Source of the DNA: Burkholderiaceae bacterium
GTDB taxonomy: Bacteria; Pseudomonadota; Gammaproteobacteria; Burkholderiales; Burkholderiaceae
Direction: 5' to 3'
DNA length: 64,000 nucleotides
NCBI GenBank assembly: GCA_947448625.1
Contig: CANFOT010000001.1
Location: 1 to 64,000 of the forward strand
This document shows, one piece after another, positions 42,780-51,442 of the stretch. The notes below the pieces were generated by a model. The model worked only from the letters and a program-made list of their open reading frames with translations. It was not told where the DNA came from and did not search any database. Positions within the stretch are counted from its first letter, which is position 1. The number at the start of each line of letters is the position of its first letter. The position numbers and the translations under genes were made by a program.

Positions 42780-43703
42780 TTACTTAGCTACTGCAGTCTT
42801 GTTATTTGATAAACCCCAAACATATGCAGTCAAGAGATGAATCTTTTCAGGACTGAGCACTTTATCTTGGGAAGGCATCATTGCCATACGGCCTTTAGTT
42901 ACAGTCTCAACTATTGTCGCTTCTGAACTACCGTAAAGCCAAGTCTTATCCGTTAAGTTGGGCGCACCCAAAGCAATATTGCCCTTACCATCCGCGCCGT
43001 GGCAAGCCACGCAATTCGCCTTAAATACCTCGGCACCGCGCGCTGCTTTTAAGTCATCCGCAGGTAGGCCTGAGAGGCTGCGAACATAATTCGCAACATC
43101 CACAATTTGCTTGCCATCCAATTGCGGGAACGGAGGCATGACACCACCACGACCATTAATAATCGATGCTTTGATATTCTCTGGGGAGCCGCCATAGAGC
43201 CAGTCGCCATCAGTCAAATTCGGGAAGCCTTTCGAACCACCGGCGTCTGAACCATGACACTGAGCACACGAATTTAAAAACAAACGTTGACCCATTTCGC
43301 GCGCTTTTGGATCTACAGCAACCTGCTCTACATCCATCTTGACGTACTTAGCGTACACAGGCTTCAACTCATCATTAGCGTTTGTCATTGAGCTCATGAG
43401 TGCGCCATCTGTGCTGTATCCCAAAACTCCAGGATAAGAACCTAGACCTGGATACAGGACTAGGTATACCAAAGCAAAGATGCACGACAACAAGAACATC
43501 CACATCCACCAACGTGGCAACGGGTTATTTAACTCACGCAAGTCACCATCCCAGACGTGGCCCGTATCCGCAACCGCACCATCAGCCGTATGGACTACCT
43601 TAGCCTTGCGCTGGGAAAACAGCAGCCAGATACACCAAACAATACCGACCAATGAAACGAGTGCGATGTAATTACTCCAACCGCTACTAAAAAAGTCACT
43701 CAT
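42780..43703 (-). CDS. ccoP: cbb3 cytochrome c oxidase subunit III CcoP
   Basis: A 307-residue diheme cytochrome c anchored by two N-terminal helices (about 10-30 and 65-85). Heme motifs are CAQCH (146-150) and CVACH (231-235), each with a downstream Met region (GGVMPPFPQ and AMMPSQDK) as candidate distal ligands. The FixP-like N-terminal region HVWDGDLRELNNPLPRWWMWMF is highly conserved. CcoP receives electrons from soluble cytochrome c and passes them to CcoO. Its start overlaps the end of ccoQ (ATGA). Confidence 0.96.
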   Translation of the reverse strand: MSDFFSSGWSNYIALVSLVGIVWCIWLLFSQRKAKVVHTADGAVADTGHVWDGDLRELNNPLPRWWMWMFLLSCIFALVYLVLYPGLGSYPGVLGYSTDGALMSSMTNANDELKPVYAKYVKMDVEQVAVDPKAREMGQRLFLNSCAQCHGSDAGGSKGFPNLTDGDWLYGGSPENIKASIINGRGGVMPPFPQLDGKQIVDVANYVRSLSGLPADDLKAARGAEVFKANCVACHGADGKGNIALGAPNLTDKTWLYGSSEATIVETVTKGRMAMMPSQDKVLSPEKIHLLTAYVWGLSNNKTAVAK

Positions 43704-43867
43704 GATTTGTCCTTACTAAATTCATCTGGAAGATCAAACGGAAGCTCGGCTGACTCCTCGTTAGCCGACCGCCGACTCGGAGACCATGCCCACCAAACAA
43801 TCCCAACAAAAAAGAGGAGTCCTATTACTGTTGAAAATGCAGAGAGATAAGGTGTGATCAGTTCCAT
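43700..43867 (-). CDS. ccoQ: cbb3 oxidase subunit IV CcoQ/FixQ
   Basis: A 55-residue single-helix membrane protein. It begins MELITPYLSAFSTVIGLLFF, with the helix running to about residue 28, followed by the WAWSPSRR motif typical of FixQ and an acidic tail. The stop overlaps the ccoP start by four bases, and the gene lies 35 bases after ccoO. CcoQ stabilises the association of CcoP with CcoNO. Size, topology and position make the identification secure. Confidence 0.93.
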   Translation of the reverse strand: MELITPYLSAFSTVIGLLFFVGIVWWAWSPSRRSANEESAELPFDLPDEFSKDKS

Positions 43868-43902
43868 TTGATTTGTATAGTTTTAATTAATAATCCTGGC
43901 AA

Positions 43903-44553
43903 TTACTTCGCTACTACTTCATCAACAGTGATGTACCGACGTGAAATACCCAAGCCTTGGAGGTAAGCTACTAAAGCATCCATCTCTGTTTTGCCTTCTA
44001 ATTCTTTCGGTGCGTTCGCGATATCTTCATCGGTATATGGCACACCAAGACGACGCATTGCAATCATGTGGGACTGAATCGAAGAAGCATCAGCAGCACT
44101 CTTCTGCAACCAAGGATATCCAGGCATATTGGACTCAGGCACAACATCGCGAGGATTGTTTAAATGAATCTGATGCCAAGCATCTGAATAACGACCGCCA
44201 ACACGGGCTAGATCCGGTCCAGTACGCTTGCTGCCCCATAGGAATGGATGATCAAATACTGACTCACCAGCCAAAGAGTAAGGACCATAACGCTCAACTT
44301 CTGAACGCAAAGTACGGATCTGCTGCGAATGACAACCAACACAACCTTCGCGCTGATAGATGTCACGACCAGCTAATCGCAATGCCGTATAGGGCACAAC
44401 ACCCGGGCTTGGCTCCGTAGTTGTGTGCTGAAAAAACAATGGAACAATTTGAACTAATCCAGCAATGGAAACCACTACGATCGTGGCAATAATTAACCAG
44501 CCAACGTTCTTCTCAAGTGTTCCATGGGAAAAGAATTTATTTTCATTAGACAT
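43903..44553 (-). CDS. ccoO: cbb3 cytochrome c oxidase subunit II CcoO
   Basis: A 216-residue monoheme cytochrome c. A single N-terminal helix (about 17-40) anchors the periplasmic domain, in which the heme motif [10 protein letters not shown] (Cys71-Cys74-His75) follows GRDIYQREG. The later [24 protein letters not shown] supplies the axial Met. It transfers electrons from CcoP to the binuclear centre of CcoN. The start is 12 bases from ccoN. Heme attachment depends on the Ccm system encoded in this window. Confidence 0.96.
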   Translation of the reverse strand: MSNENKFFSHGTLEKNVGWLIIATIVVVSIAGLVQIVPLFFQHTTTEPSPGVVPYTALRLAGRDIYQREGCVGCHSQQIRTLRSEVERYGPYSLAGESVFDHPFLWGSKRTGPDLARVGGRYSDAWHQIHLNNPRDVVPESNMPGYPWLQKSAADASSIQSHMIAMRRLGVPYTDEDIANAPKELEGKTEMDALVAYLQGLGISRRYITVDEVVAK

Positions 44554-44565
44554 TTTCTTCTCCTC

Positions 44566-46005
44566 TTAGTGACTGTTATTTGCCAATGGAATTGGCGCGT
44601 TAATAAAGGTTTTTCCTTGCACTGTTTTGAAGACGTTATAGGCCATCAAGAACATACCGCTCAAGTAACAAACACCACCTAACAAGCGAATCACATAGAA
44701 AGGATAAGTTGCCTTAACTGATTCAACAAAGCTATATGTCAATGTGCCGTCTGGCTCAAAAGCCCTCCACATCAAACCTTGCATTACTCCAGCGATCCAC
44801 ATTGCGGCGATATAAATCACCACGCCTATCGTTGCGATCCAGAAATGTATTTCAATTAAACGTGTGCTGTACATATCTTTCTGACCTACTAAGCGTGGAA
44901 TCAGATAGTACAAAGATCCGATAGTGATCATGGCAACCCAACCCAGCGCACCCGAGTGCACGTGACCAATTGTCCAATCTGTGTAGTGGGACAGGCTATT
45001 CACAGTCTTAATAGACATCATCGAACCTTCGAACGTAGACATACCGTAGAAGGACAAAGCCACTACCAAGAATTTCAGAATTGGATCACGACGTAATTTA
45101 TGCCAAGCGCCAGATAAAGTCATGATGCCGTTGATCATGCCACCCCAAGATGGAGCCAATAAGATTAAGGAGAACACCATACCCAGTGATTGAGTCCAAT
45201 CAGGCAATGAAGTGTGCTGTAGATGATGAGGGCCCGCCCACATGTATGTGAAATTCAAAGCCCAGAAGTGGACGATGGATAAACGATAGGAGTAGATCGG
45301 ACGCTCTGCTTGCTTAGGGATAAAGTAATACATCATTCCCAAGAAGCTGGTGGTCAAGAAGAAGCCTACGGCATTGTGACCATACCACCACTGAACCATC
45401 GCATCCTGTACGCCTGCATATGCAGAGTAAGACTTCCACAGGCTTGCTGGCATTTCTAGGTTATTAAAAATATGGAGAATGGCAATCGTCAAGATGTATG
45501 CGCCAAAGAACCAGTTGGAAACATAGATATGTTTTGTTTTGCGCTTCATGATGGTGCCGAAGAACACCACTGCGTAAGCCACCCAAACCAAAGTGATCAA
45601 GATATCAATTGGCCACTCTAACTCCGCATACTCTTTAGAAGTGGAAATACCGAGTGGCAAAGTCACGGCAGCTAGGACAATGACAGCCTGCCAACCCCAG
45701 AAGGTAAATGCAGCTAACTTGTCACAAAAGAGTCTCGCCTGACACGTGCGCTGCACGATGTAATAAGACGTTGCGAATAATGCAGAGCCGCCAAAGGCAA
45801 AGATTACCGCATTGGTGTGCAAGGGACGCAAGCGGCCATAGCTCAACCAAGGAATATTAAAAGTGATTTCGGGCCAAATGAGCTGCGCAGCGAGGATAAC
45901 CCCCACAAGCATGCCCACAATTCCCCAAAGCACCGTAACAATGGCAAATTGGCTGACAACCTTGTAATTGAAGGTATCTTGATTATTCCCCACGGTAAGT
46001 CCCAT
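44566..46005 (-). CDS. ccoN: cbb3 cytochrome c oxidase subunit I CcoN
   Basis: A 479-residue catalytic subunit of the high-affinity C-type heme-copper oxidase, with twelve predicted helices. Metal-ligand regions include [24 protein letters not shown] (low-spin heme His), [27 protein letters not shown] (CuB His and the Tyr crosslink region typical of C-type), and [17 protein letters not shown]. It starts at the ATG at 46005 with AAGGAG upstream. It heads ccoNOQPGH and has a clear FNR-dependent promoter. It reduces oxygen to water at low oxygen tension while pumping protons. Confidence 0.96.
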   Translation of the reverse strand: MGLTVGNNQDTFNYKVVSQFAIVTVLWGIVGMLVGVILAAQLIWPEITFNIPWLSYGRLRPLHTNAVIFAFGGSALFATSYYIVQRTCQARLFCDKLAAFTFWGWQAVIVLAAVTLPLGISTSKEYAELEWPIDILITLVWVAYAVVFFGTIMKRKTKHIYVSNWFFGAYILTIAILHIFNNLEMPASLWKSYSAYAGVQDAMVQWWYGHNAVGFFLTTSFLGMMYYFIPKQAERPIYSYRLSIVHFWALNFTYMWAGPHHLQHTSLPDWTQSLGMVFSLILLAPSWGGMINGIMTLSGAWHKLRRDPILKFLVVALSFYGMSTFEGSMMSIKTVNSLSHYTDWTIGHVHSGALGWVAMITIGSLYYLIPRLVGQKDMYSTRLIEIHFWIATIGVVIYIAAMWIAGVMQGLMWRAFEPDGTLTYSFVESVKATYPFYVIRLLGGVCYLSGMFLMAYNVFKTVQGKTFINAPIPLANNSH

Positions 46006-46052
46006 GGTTTCTCCTTTTTTTGTGACCAGACAGCGACATAATCCAAATAGAC

Positions 46053-46101
46053 TGAATTCATTATCAAAGTAAGCCTACAGGGGTGTTTTGATCTATATCA
46101 A
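46053..46101 (-). promoter_or_regulatory. Class II FNR-dependent promoter of ccoNOQPGH
   Basis: A perfect FNR site TTGAT-CTAT-ATCAA lies at 46088-46101 (centre 46094.5). On the minus strand the hexamer GATAAT (complement of 46060-46065) matches the -10 consensus at five of six positions. Placing the start near 46053 centres the site at -41.5, the classic class II activator position. The leader then runs about 47 bases to the ccoN ATG. No -35 hexamer is needed in this arrangement. Confidence 0.88.
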
Positions 46102-46200
46102 AAAGGATGGGGGCATTTACATTTACCGAGCACTCTTTTTACAAGCAATATATCGCTATATATAACAAATATAAGGATATTGTTGATAGCATTTACTAAC

Positions 46201-46356
46201 TTATTTTAGATTTGGTGTATCGTCATCCATCAAAATTGCCTCGCCGGGACCCTCTAAATCATCAAACTGACCTGCTTTTACAGACCAATAGAAAATCCAG
46301 GCTAAAAGACCGATTAATAGCAGCGAAATGGGGATTAAGAGAAAAAGGCTTTCCAT
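46201..46356 (-). CDS. ccoS: cbb3 oxidase assembly protein CcoS
   Basis: A 51-residue single-helix membrane protein from the ATG at 46356 to the TAA at 46201-46203. The start MESLFLLIPISLLLIGLLAW and the following FYWSVKAGQFDDLEGPGEAIL match the CcoS/FixS motif WAVxxGQFDDLEGPA almost residue for residue. CcoS is required for insertion of redox cofactors into the oxidase. It is nine bases from ccoI, whose product supplies copper, and about 100 bases before the ccoN promoter site. Confidence 0.95.
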   Translation of the reverse strand: MESLFLLIPISLLLIGLLAWIFYWSVKAGQFDDLEGPGEAILMDDDTPNLK

Positions 46357-46365
46357 CTTTCTAGT

Positions 46366-48804
46366 CTAGGCCTTTCTGAGGCGCCAAGCATTTAATGTGA
46401 CAGCCAGGGAGGATAGAGACATTCCGATGCCTGCAACCCAGGGGTTAACCCAACCCATCATGGCTGCTGGAATGGCCAGCATGTTGTAGACCAAAGCCCA
46501 GATCAAATTTTCTTTAATAATCAATTGAGTTTTATCCGCTAACAGCAGAGATGTGGCTAAAGGGGCCAATGAATTCGCGGTCAAAATAGCATCCGCCCCC
46601 GCTGTTGCGAGAGGCGCCCCTGCCCCAACAGCAATGGAGACATCCGCTACCGCTAATAGTGGAGCATCGTTAATTCCATCACCAATTGCCCAGACAAAGC
46701 GACCCTCTTTTTGCAATCGTTCAATGTAGTGATATTTATCCTCTGGTGAGCAGGCGCCTTTGAAGTGGTCGATACCAACATGATGCGCCCACCAGGCGAC
46801 TGTCGCAGCATCATCCCCGGATACTAGATGCACGGTGAGCTTGCGAGATTTTGAAGCAAGCAATAATTTCTCAAGACCGGCTCTTGGGGTATCTAAAAAC
46901 AGGAAACTCGCAATCAAACCCTTGTCATCCGCCAAATGCACTTGCCCATACTGACCCTCTTGTGCAATCTGCTGAGCACCCACCCAAGCAGCACTTCCCA
47001 ATCGATAGATGCCCGAGCTAAGTCCCCTGCCTAGAAAGTTCGTAACGGGTTTTGACAAGGCGGTTAGTGAGAGATTCTCTGCTGCTGCAGCTCGCAATAA
47101 AGAAAGTGCAATTGGATGTTTTTGCCCAGCTTCCATTGAGGCAGCAAGACTAAGTACATCTGCTCGAGAAAATTCTGCGCGGGCGATCAGCACTTCTTTT
47201 AGCTCTGGTTGACCCATAGTGAGAGTGCCGGTTTTATCCAGCACTAAGTCCGTAGCATTAACCAAGCCCTCCAAGACATGACCGCGCACAATTAACAAGC
47301 CCAGTTTGGTAACAGCACCCTGGGCTGCTGCCATCGCCGTTGGAACAGCTAGCGATAAAGCGCAAGGACAACTAGCAACTAATACCGAAACCAAAACCGT
47401 CCAAGCCCTACTAGGATCGACATACCACCAAATTGTTGAAGCCAAAAAGGCGGCAATCAACAAAAATCCAACAAAATATCCAGCCCACTTTTCCGCTAGA
47501 CTCACCATTAAAGGCTTGGCTTGCAATGCCTGATCTAACAAAGAGGCAATACCAGCGATGCGAGTGGACTGTCCAACTGCATCAATTCGCATTAGCATGG
47601 GATTCAGAATATTGTGCGTACCTGCATAAACCCGATCACCAATTTTTTTATCGATTGGTTTTGATTCTCCGGTCAGCAATGACTCATCTAGAGCACTCTC
47701 GCATTCAATCAAAATACCATCGGCCGGCACAACATCACCAGGCGGAACACGTAAAACCTCCCCAGGATTGCAATTGATGACTGGAACAATCTCTACTTTC
47801 TGAGATGCGGGATAGTTCGGCACTCGCTCACAAGTGGCAGGCAACTGTTTGGCTAGAGCCTCAGCCCCACCCTGCGCATCTTGGCGCGCCAATAATTCCA
47901 CATAGCGAGCCGCCAAGATAAAAGCAACAAACATAGTGATGGAGTCAAAGTAGCCCTGCCCTGAGCCTGTTGCTAGATTCACTGTACCAGCGCAGAAAGC
48001 CAACGCTAAAGCCAGGGCAATCGGTACGTCCATACCCAACAAATGTGTTTTATGGAAGGAGGTAACGCTACGCCATGCTGCCTGGAAAATCGGTCCTGCG
48101 GAATAGACCATTACAGGCACAGTGAGGGCCCAACTGGTCCAACCCAACAGCAAGTCATATTCTGCGGTGATGTCACTATCACCCATATAAGATGGCCAGG
48201 CATACATCATCACCTGCATCATGCCCAACAAGGCTACCCCGAGCCTTGTTAGTAATTGACGGCGCTCTTTCTTTGACCTTTCAATAGAAAGCGAAGGTTC
48301 GAAAGGCCAAGCCTCATAACCAATGCGCTCTACCTCAAAAAGCAAACGCGCCAAACTAGTGTGAATTGGCGAAAATTCTACCTTGACCTTTTGACTCACG
48401 TAATTGATCTGTACATCTTTCACGCCAGGTATGCGACGTAAGTGCTGCTCACATAACCATACACAAGCAGCACAGCGAATTTTCTCAAGCCGTAAAGTTG
48501 TTTCTAGATCTCCATCCACCCCACTCGGCCGAGTATATCTACCAAGTAAAGAAGGATCATCATAGGGTGCAAGACTATCGGGAATAGTATTTGAGGCAAG
48601 ATAAGCAGCAGGCTTATCAGCCGATTGAGAGCGGCGCGCATAGAAAACTTCAAGGCCCTCGCCATGAATTGTTTGTGCAATCGCCATGCATCCTGAACAA
48701 CAGAATCTTCTTCTTACCCCACCAAGCTCAAACTCATAAGAGTCGCTAGGAAGAATAAAGCTTCCACAGTGGTAGCAACTATTATTTAATGAGCTAGAGT
48801 TCAT
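46366..48804 (-). CDS. ccoI: Copper-exporting P-type ATPase CcoI (FixI)
   Basis: An 812-residue P1B-type ATPase needed for cbb3 oxidase copper insertion. The N-terminus has a Cys-rich element (Cys10, Cys13 and Cys35, Cys36, Cys39 in CYHCGSF and RFCCSGC). A heavy-metal-associated domain follows with the CxxC pair Cys111/Cys114 (IRCAACVWLCE). Core motifs are the LTGESKP actuator loop, the membrane metal site SCPCALSLAVP, the phosphorylation site DKTGTLT and the hinge GDGINDAPLL. Eight membrane helices are expected. The gene starts four bases inside the end of an MFS gene and is nine bases from ccoS. Confidence 0.95.
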   Translation of the reverse strand: MNSSSLNNSCYHCGSFILPSDSYEFELGGVRRRFCCSGCMAIAQTIHGEGLEVFYARRSQSADKPAAYLASNTIPDSLAPYDDPSLLGRYTRPSGVDGDLETTLRLEKIRCAACVWLCEQHLRRIPGVKDVQINYVSQKVKVEFSPIHTSLARLLFEVERIGYEAWPFEPSLSIERSKKERRQLLTRLGVALLGMMQVMMYAWPSYMGDSDITAEYDLLLGWTSWALTVPVMVYSAGPIFQAAWRSVTSFHKTHLLGMDVPIALALALAFCAGTVNLATGSGQGYFDSITMFVAFILAARYVELLARQDAQGGAEALAKQLPATCERVPNYPASQKVEIVPVINCNPGEVLRVPPGDVVPADGILIECESALDESLLTGESKPIDKKIGDRVYAGTHNILNPMLMRIDAVGQSTRIAGIASLLDQALQAKPLMVSLAEKWAGYFVGFLLIAAFLASTIWWYVDPSRAWTVLVSVLVASCPCALSLAVPTAMAAAQGAVTKLGLLIVRGHVLEGLVNATDLVLDKTGTLTMGQPELKEVLIARAEFSRADVLSLAASMEAGQKHPIALSLLRAAAAENLSLTALSKPVTNFLGRGLSSGIYRLGSAAWVGAQQIAQEGQYGQVHLADDKGLIASFLFLDTPRAGLEKLLLASKSRKLTVHLVSGDDAATVAWWAHHVGIDHFKGACSPEDKYHYIERLQKEGRFVWAIGDGINDAPLLAVADVSIAVGAGAPLATAGADAILTANSLAPLATSLLLADKTQLIIKENLIWALVYNMLAIPAAMMGWVNPWVAGIGMSLSSLAVTLNAWRLRKA

Positions 48805-50054
48805 GAAGGCTTATTGATTTGCGCTAGCGGTTTACCCACCCAACCTTTGCGACGCTCATAGATCACAAACAGAACGCCCCACATCACCACAGCAGCATAT
48901 GCCCAGACCCAAGAAATTTGAGAGGTGCGTGATCCAGTTAAGTCCAGAATAAAACCAAAAATAGCAGGGCCTAATAAGCCACCTCCAAAACCCATTAAAG
49001 AATGCAGACCCATTGCAGCGCCTTTAATGTTCTCTTGAGCGCTAGTGACCAAACCAGCGGTTAATGTAGCCGAATCAGCCATGATAAAGACCGCATGCCC
49101 TATAGCCAAAGCAACAATAAACCACCAAGACCGCCCTGTAGATAGAGCGAGTGCCACCCCAAACACGGCACTCAAGAGCATCGCCAAGCAAATCCATTTC
49201 TGCCGGCCTATTTTTAATGCAACTTCATTGCCGAGAATTGAGGAAGGAACGCCAAAGAAATTAATGACGCCCGCAAGTGTTGTGGCGGTTAATAAAAATG
49301 ATTCGCCTGACACGAGAGTACAAAAACCAAAAAAAGCCACAATCCAACTGCGCGATGCAAAGAGTTCAAGTGAATGCGCGGTATAGCCAAAAATAAATCC
49401 TGAAGCTGTTTTATCTTGCAAGACCAATCGCCATTTATCAACCGGAAAAATATCCCTTAATCGAATTTGTATAGGCCCATGCCATTTTTCATGGTCAAGC
49501 GCAGGGATAAATAGCAACACAATTAAAGATGCGGTGAACGGGCCCAAAGCAATCACCCCGAAAACATACCGCCAACCCATTGCACTCAATATCCAGCCTG
49601 AGCAGAGATAAGAAAAGCCGGTTCCAATGCCAAAGAAGGCGGTATAAAAAGCAATATGGCGAGTGAGCTCACCCGACTTAATGCGATCCGACAGAATTTT
49701 TAACCCAGGCATATAAGTGCCCGCCAATCCAGCACCATTAAGCGCCATCAATACCATGGCGGTCCAGAAGTTATGGGCCAAGAGACTCATGCCTAGCAAA
49801 CCGCAGCTTGCTGAGAGTCCACCTATCAGGTAGACCTTTTTCGCATCAATACGATCTGTTAGCGCGGTTGCCAACGGAACCATCAGCATATAACCAAAGA
49901 AAAAAGCGCTGGCAATGAGGCCAGACTGCAGATTGCTAAGCTGCCACTCATCTTGCAAAGTTGTCAGCACTACGGCATAACAAGCGAAACCTAGCAACGC
50001 ACAGGTTTGCGCCATGAGCATGAGGGGTGTGTAACCGATGGGTTTAAAGCGCAT
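48801..50054 (-). CDS. MFS transporter overlapping ccoI
   Basis: A 417-residue protein with twelve predicted membrane helices and an MFS motif-A-like loop (MVPLATALTDRIDAKKVYLIGG). Next come WRYVFGVIALGPFTASLIVLLF and LVTSAQENIKGAAMGLHSLMGFGGGLLGPAIFGF. Its stop overlaps the ccoI start, so the two are translationally coupled. In other bacteria an MFS protein, CcoA, imports copper for cbb3 assembly. Here the Met/His signature of CcoA is not obvious (only an HSLMG segment in a late helix), so that role is a hypothesis. Confidence 0.82.
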   Translation of the reverse strand: MRFKPIGYTPLMLMAQTCALLGFACYAVVLTTLQDEWQLSNLQSGLIASAFFFGYMLMVPLATALTDRIDAKKVYLIGGLSASCGLLGMSLLAHNFWTAMVLMALNGAGLAGTYMPGLKILSDRIKSGELTRHIAFYTAFFGIGTGFSYLCSGWILSAMGWRYVFGVIALGPFTASLIVLLFIPALDHEKWHGPIQIRLRDIFPVDKWRLVLQDKTASGFIFGYTAHSLELFASRSWIVAFFGFCTLVSGESFLLTATTLAGVINFFGVPSSILGNEVALKIGRQKWICLAMLLSAVFGVALALSTGRSWWFIVALAIGHAVFIMADSATLTAGLVTSAQENIKGAAMGLHSLMGFGGGLLGPAIFGFILDLTGSRTSQISWVWAYAAVVMWGVLFVIYERRKGWVGKPLAQINKPS

Positions 50055-50129
50055 AAATACTCACCAAAATTGATGCCTCATTCTACTCGTCCAACAAAAC
50101 CGCTACACTAGGAAAAACAAGGGGGCCCC

Positions 50130-51104
50130 ATGAATCATTTGCCAAATCTAATCAAAATATTCACATTTTCAGCAATAGCACTTGCAAGCTCTTTGGTCGC
50201 TGCCAATACATATCCGAATAAACCCATCAAGGCAATTGTTCCCTTTGCAGCGGGGAGTGCTACTGACCAAATTGGGCGCGCATTTGCATCCAAAATGTCT
50301 GATGCCTTAGGTCAGCCAGTGGTGATCGAAAATCGTCCAGGCGCAAATGGCATGATTGGAGCGGATGTAGTTGCAAAAGCACCGGCAGATGGCTATACCT
50401 TACTATTCGGCACCAATAGCACTAATGCTGCATTAAAAAGTCTCGTAAAGACCCTCCCTTATAACCAAGATACCGCCTTTACACCTATTGGGTATTTTGG
50501 CTCTGTACCGCTTATCGTTGCCATCAATAACGATGTCCCAGCCAAATCCCTAAATGGCTTGGTTTCGCTAGCTAAAGCTGATCCAGGAAAAATTACATTT
50601 GCCTATGCAAGTACCTCGCAGCGCGTTTCCTCAGAGATGCTAGCAAGCGTAGAGGGGATCAAAATGACGGGGGTATCATATAAAAGCGGGCCCAATGCAA
50701 TGACTGATCTCATTGGCGGTCAAGTCAATATGTTCACTGCAGACTTTGCCGTAACTTTGCCGCAAGTACAGGCAGGAAAGATACGCGGCCTAGCAGTCAC
50801 TTCACTTAAGCGCTCACCAGCCATCCCCGAATTACCCACCGTAAATGAAGCGCTTGGAATCAAAAATTATGAATTAATCGCCTTCTTTGCAGCCTTTGGT
50901 CCAGCAGGGCTACCCAAGGACGTTGTTCTTAAATTGAATAAAGCTATTAATGAAGCAGCCAAATCAAAAGAACTCATTGATCGCTTTTCTGCAATGGGAT
51001 TTGAAAGTCAACCGGGCAGCCCCGAAATGCTAGACAAGAAAATTAAGTTAGAAACAATCAAATGGGCAAAAGCAATTAAGGAAGCAGGTATGCAACCGGA
51101 ATAG
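50130..51104 (+). CDS. Bug family tripartite tricarboxylate receptor
   Basis: A 324-residue periplasmic receptor with a signal peptide ending near LVAAN (residue 26), a strong AAGGGGG ribosome site, and motifs YPNKPIKAIVPFAAGSATDQIG, ENRPGANGMIGAD, PADGYTLLFG and GVSYKSGPNAMTDLIGG. The binding motif reads VSYKSGPN where others have VPYKGxGP, and AAGSAT replaces PPGG, so its ligand may differ. It is transcribed alone between the MFS-ccoI unit and the convergent AtuA genes. This is one of several Bug genes here without a permease neighbour. Confidence 0.93.
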   Translation: MNHLPNLIKIFTFSAIALASSLVAANTYPNKPIKAIVPFAAGSATDQIGRAFASKMSDALGQPVVIENRPGANGMIGADVVAKAPADGYTLLFGTNSTNAALKSLVKTLPYNQDTAFTPIGYFGSVPLIVAINNDVPAKSLNGLVSLAKADPGKITFAYASTSQRVSSEMLASVEGIKMTGVSYKSGPNAMTDLIGGQVNMFTADFAVTLPQVQAGKIRGLAVTSLKRSPAIPELPTVNEALGIKNYELIAFFAAFGPAGLPKDVVLKLNKAINEAAKSKELIDRFSAMGFESQPGSPEMLDKKIKLETIKWAKAIKEAGMQPE

Positions 51105-51111
51105 CGAGACA

Positions 51112-51441
51112 TTATTTATCGCTGGTATTGATCTCCATGGCGAGCAAGTAATAAGACAAGCTTTTGCCATGGGCATCTAGATTTAACGAAAGATTGACGC
51201 CCCCATCTAGAACATCATCAATCACAAAATTCATAGCAAAAAGCTGTGGCAAAACAAAACGCTGAACTAATCCAGGGCTTCTAAAACCAAAGTGTTCGCT
51301 AACTCGCTCCACAGTTAGATTTCGTAGTAAAAGTGGAAAATCTTCAGATCGAAATGCGATCACACTAATATTAGAGCGGTTACCCTTATCTCCTGTTCGC
51401 GCATGTGCCAACTGATAAAGCGGAATAGATCTCTCAGTCAT
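51112..51441 (-). CDS. AtuA C-terminal-like protein
   Basis: A 109-residue soluble protein matching the short domain that follows AtuA in many proteins. The typical core is LYQLAHARTGDKGNRSNISVIAFR (residues 8-31), followed by LVQRFVLPQLFAMNFVIDDVLDGGVNLSLNLDAHGKSLSYYLLAMEI. It starts one base after the AtuA-like gene, so the two are presumably subunits of one enzyme that are fused elsewhere. No reaction is established for this domain. Confidence 0.88.
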   Translation of the reverse strand: MTERSIPLYQLAHARTGDKGNRSNISVIAFRSEDFPLLLRNLTVERVSEHFGFRSPGLVQRFVLPQLFAMNFVIDDVLDGGVNLSLNLDAHGKSLSYYLLAMEINTSDK

Positions 51442-51442
51442 T

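Noticed and set aside
43941-44420. 159-codon open frame on the plus strand opposite ccoO
   Set aside because: It lies wholly antisense to a secure cytochrome gene, is rich in His, Gln and Ser without family features, and has no supporting ribosome site.
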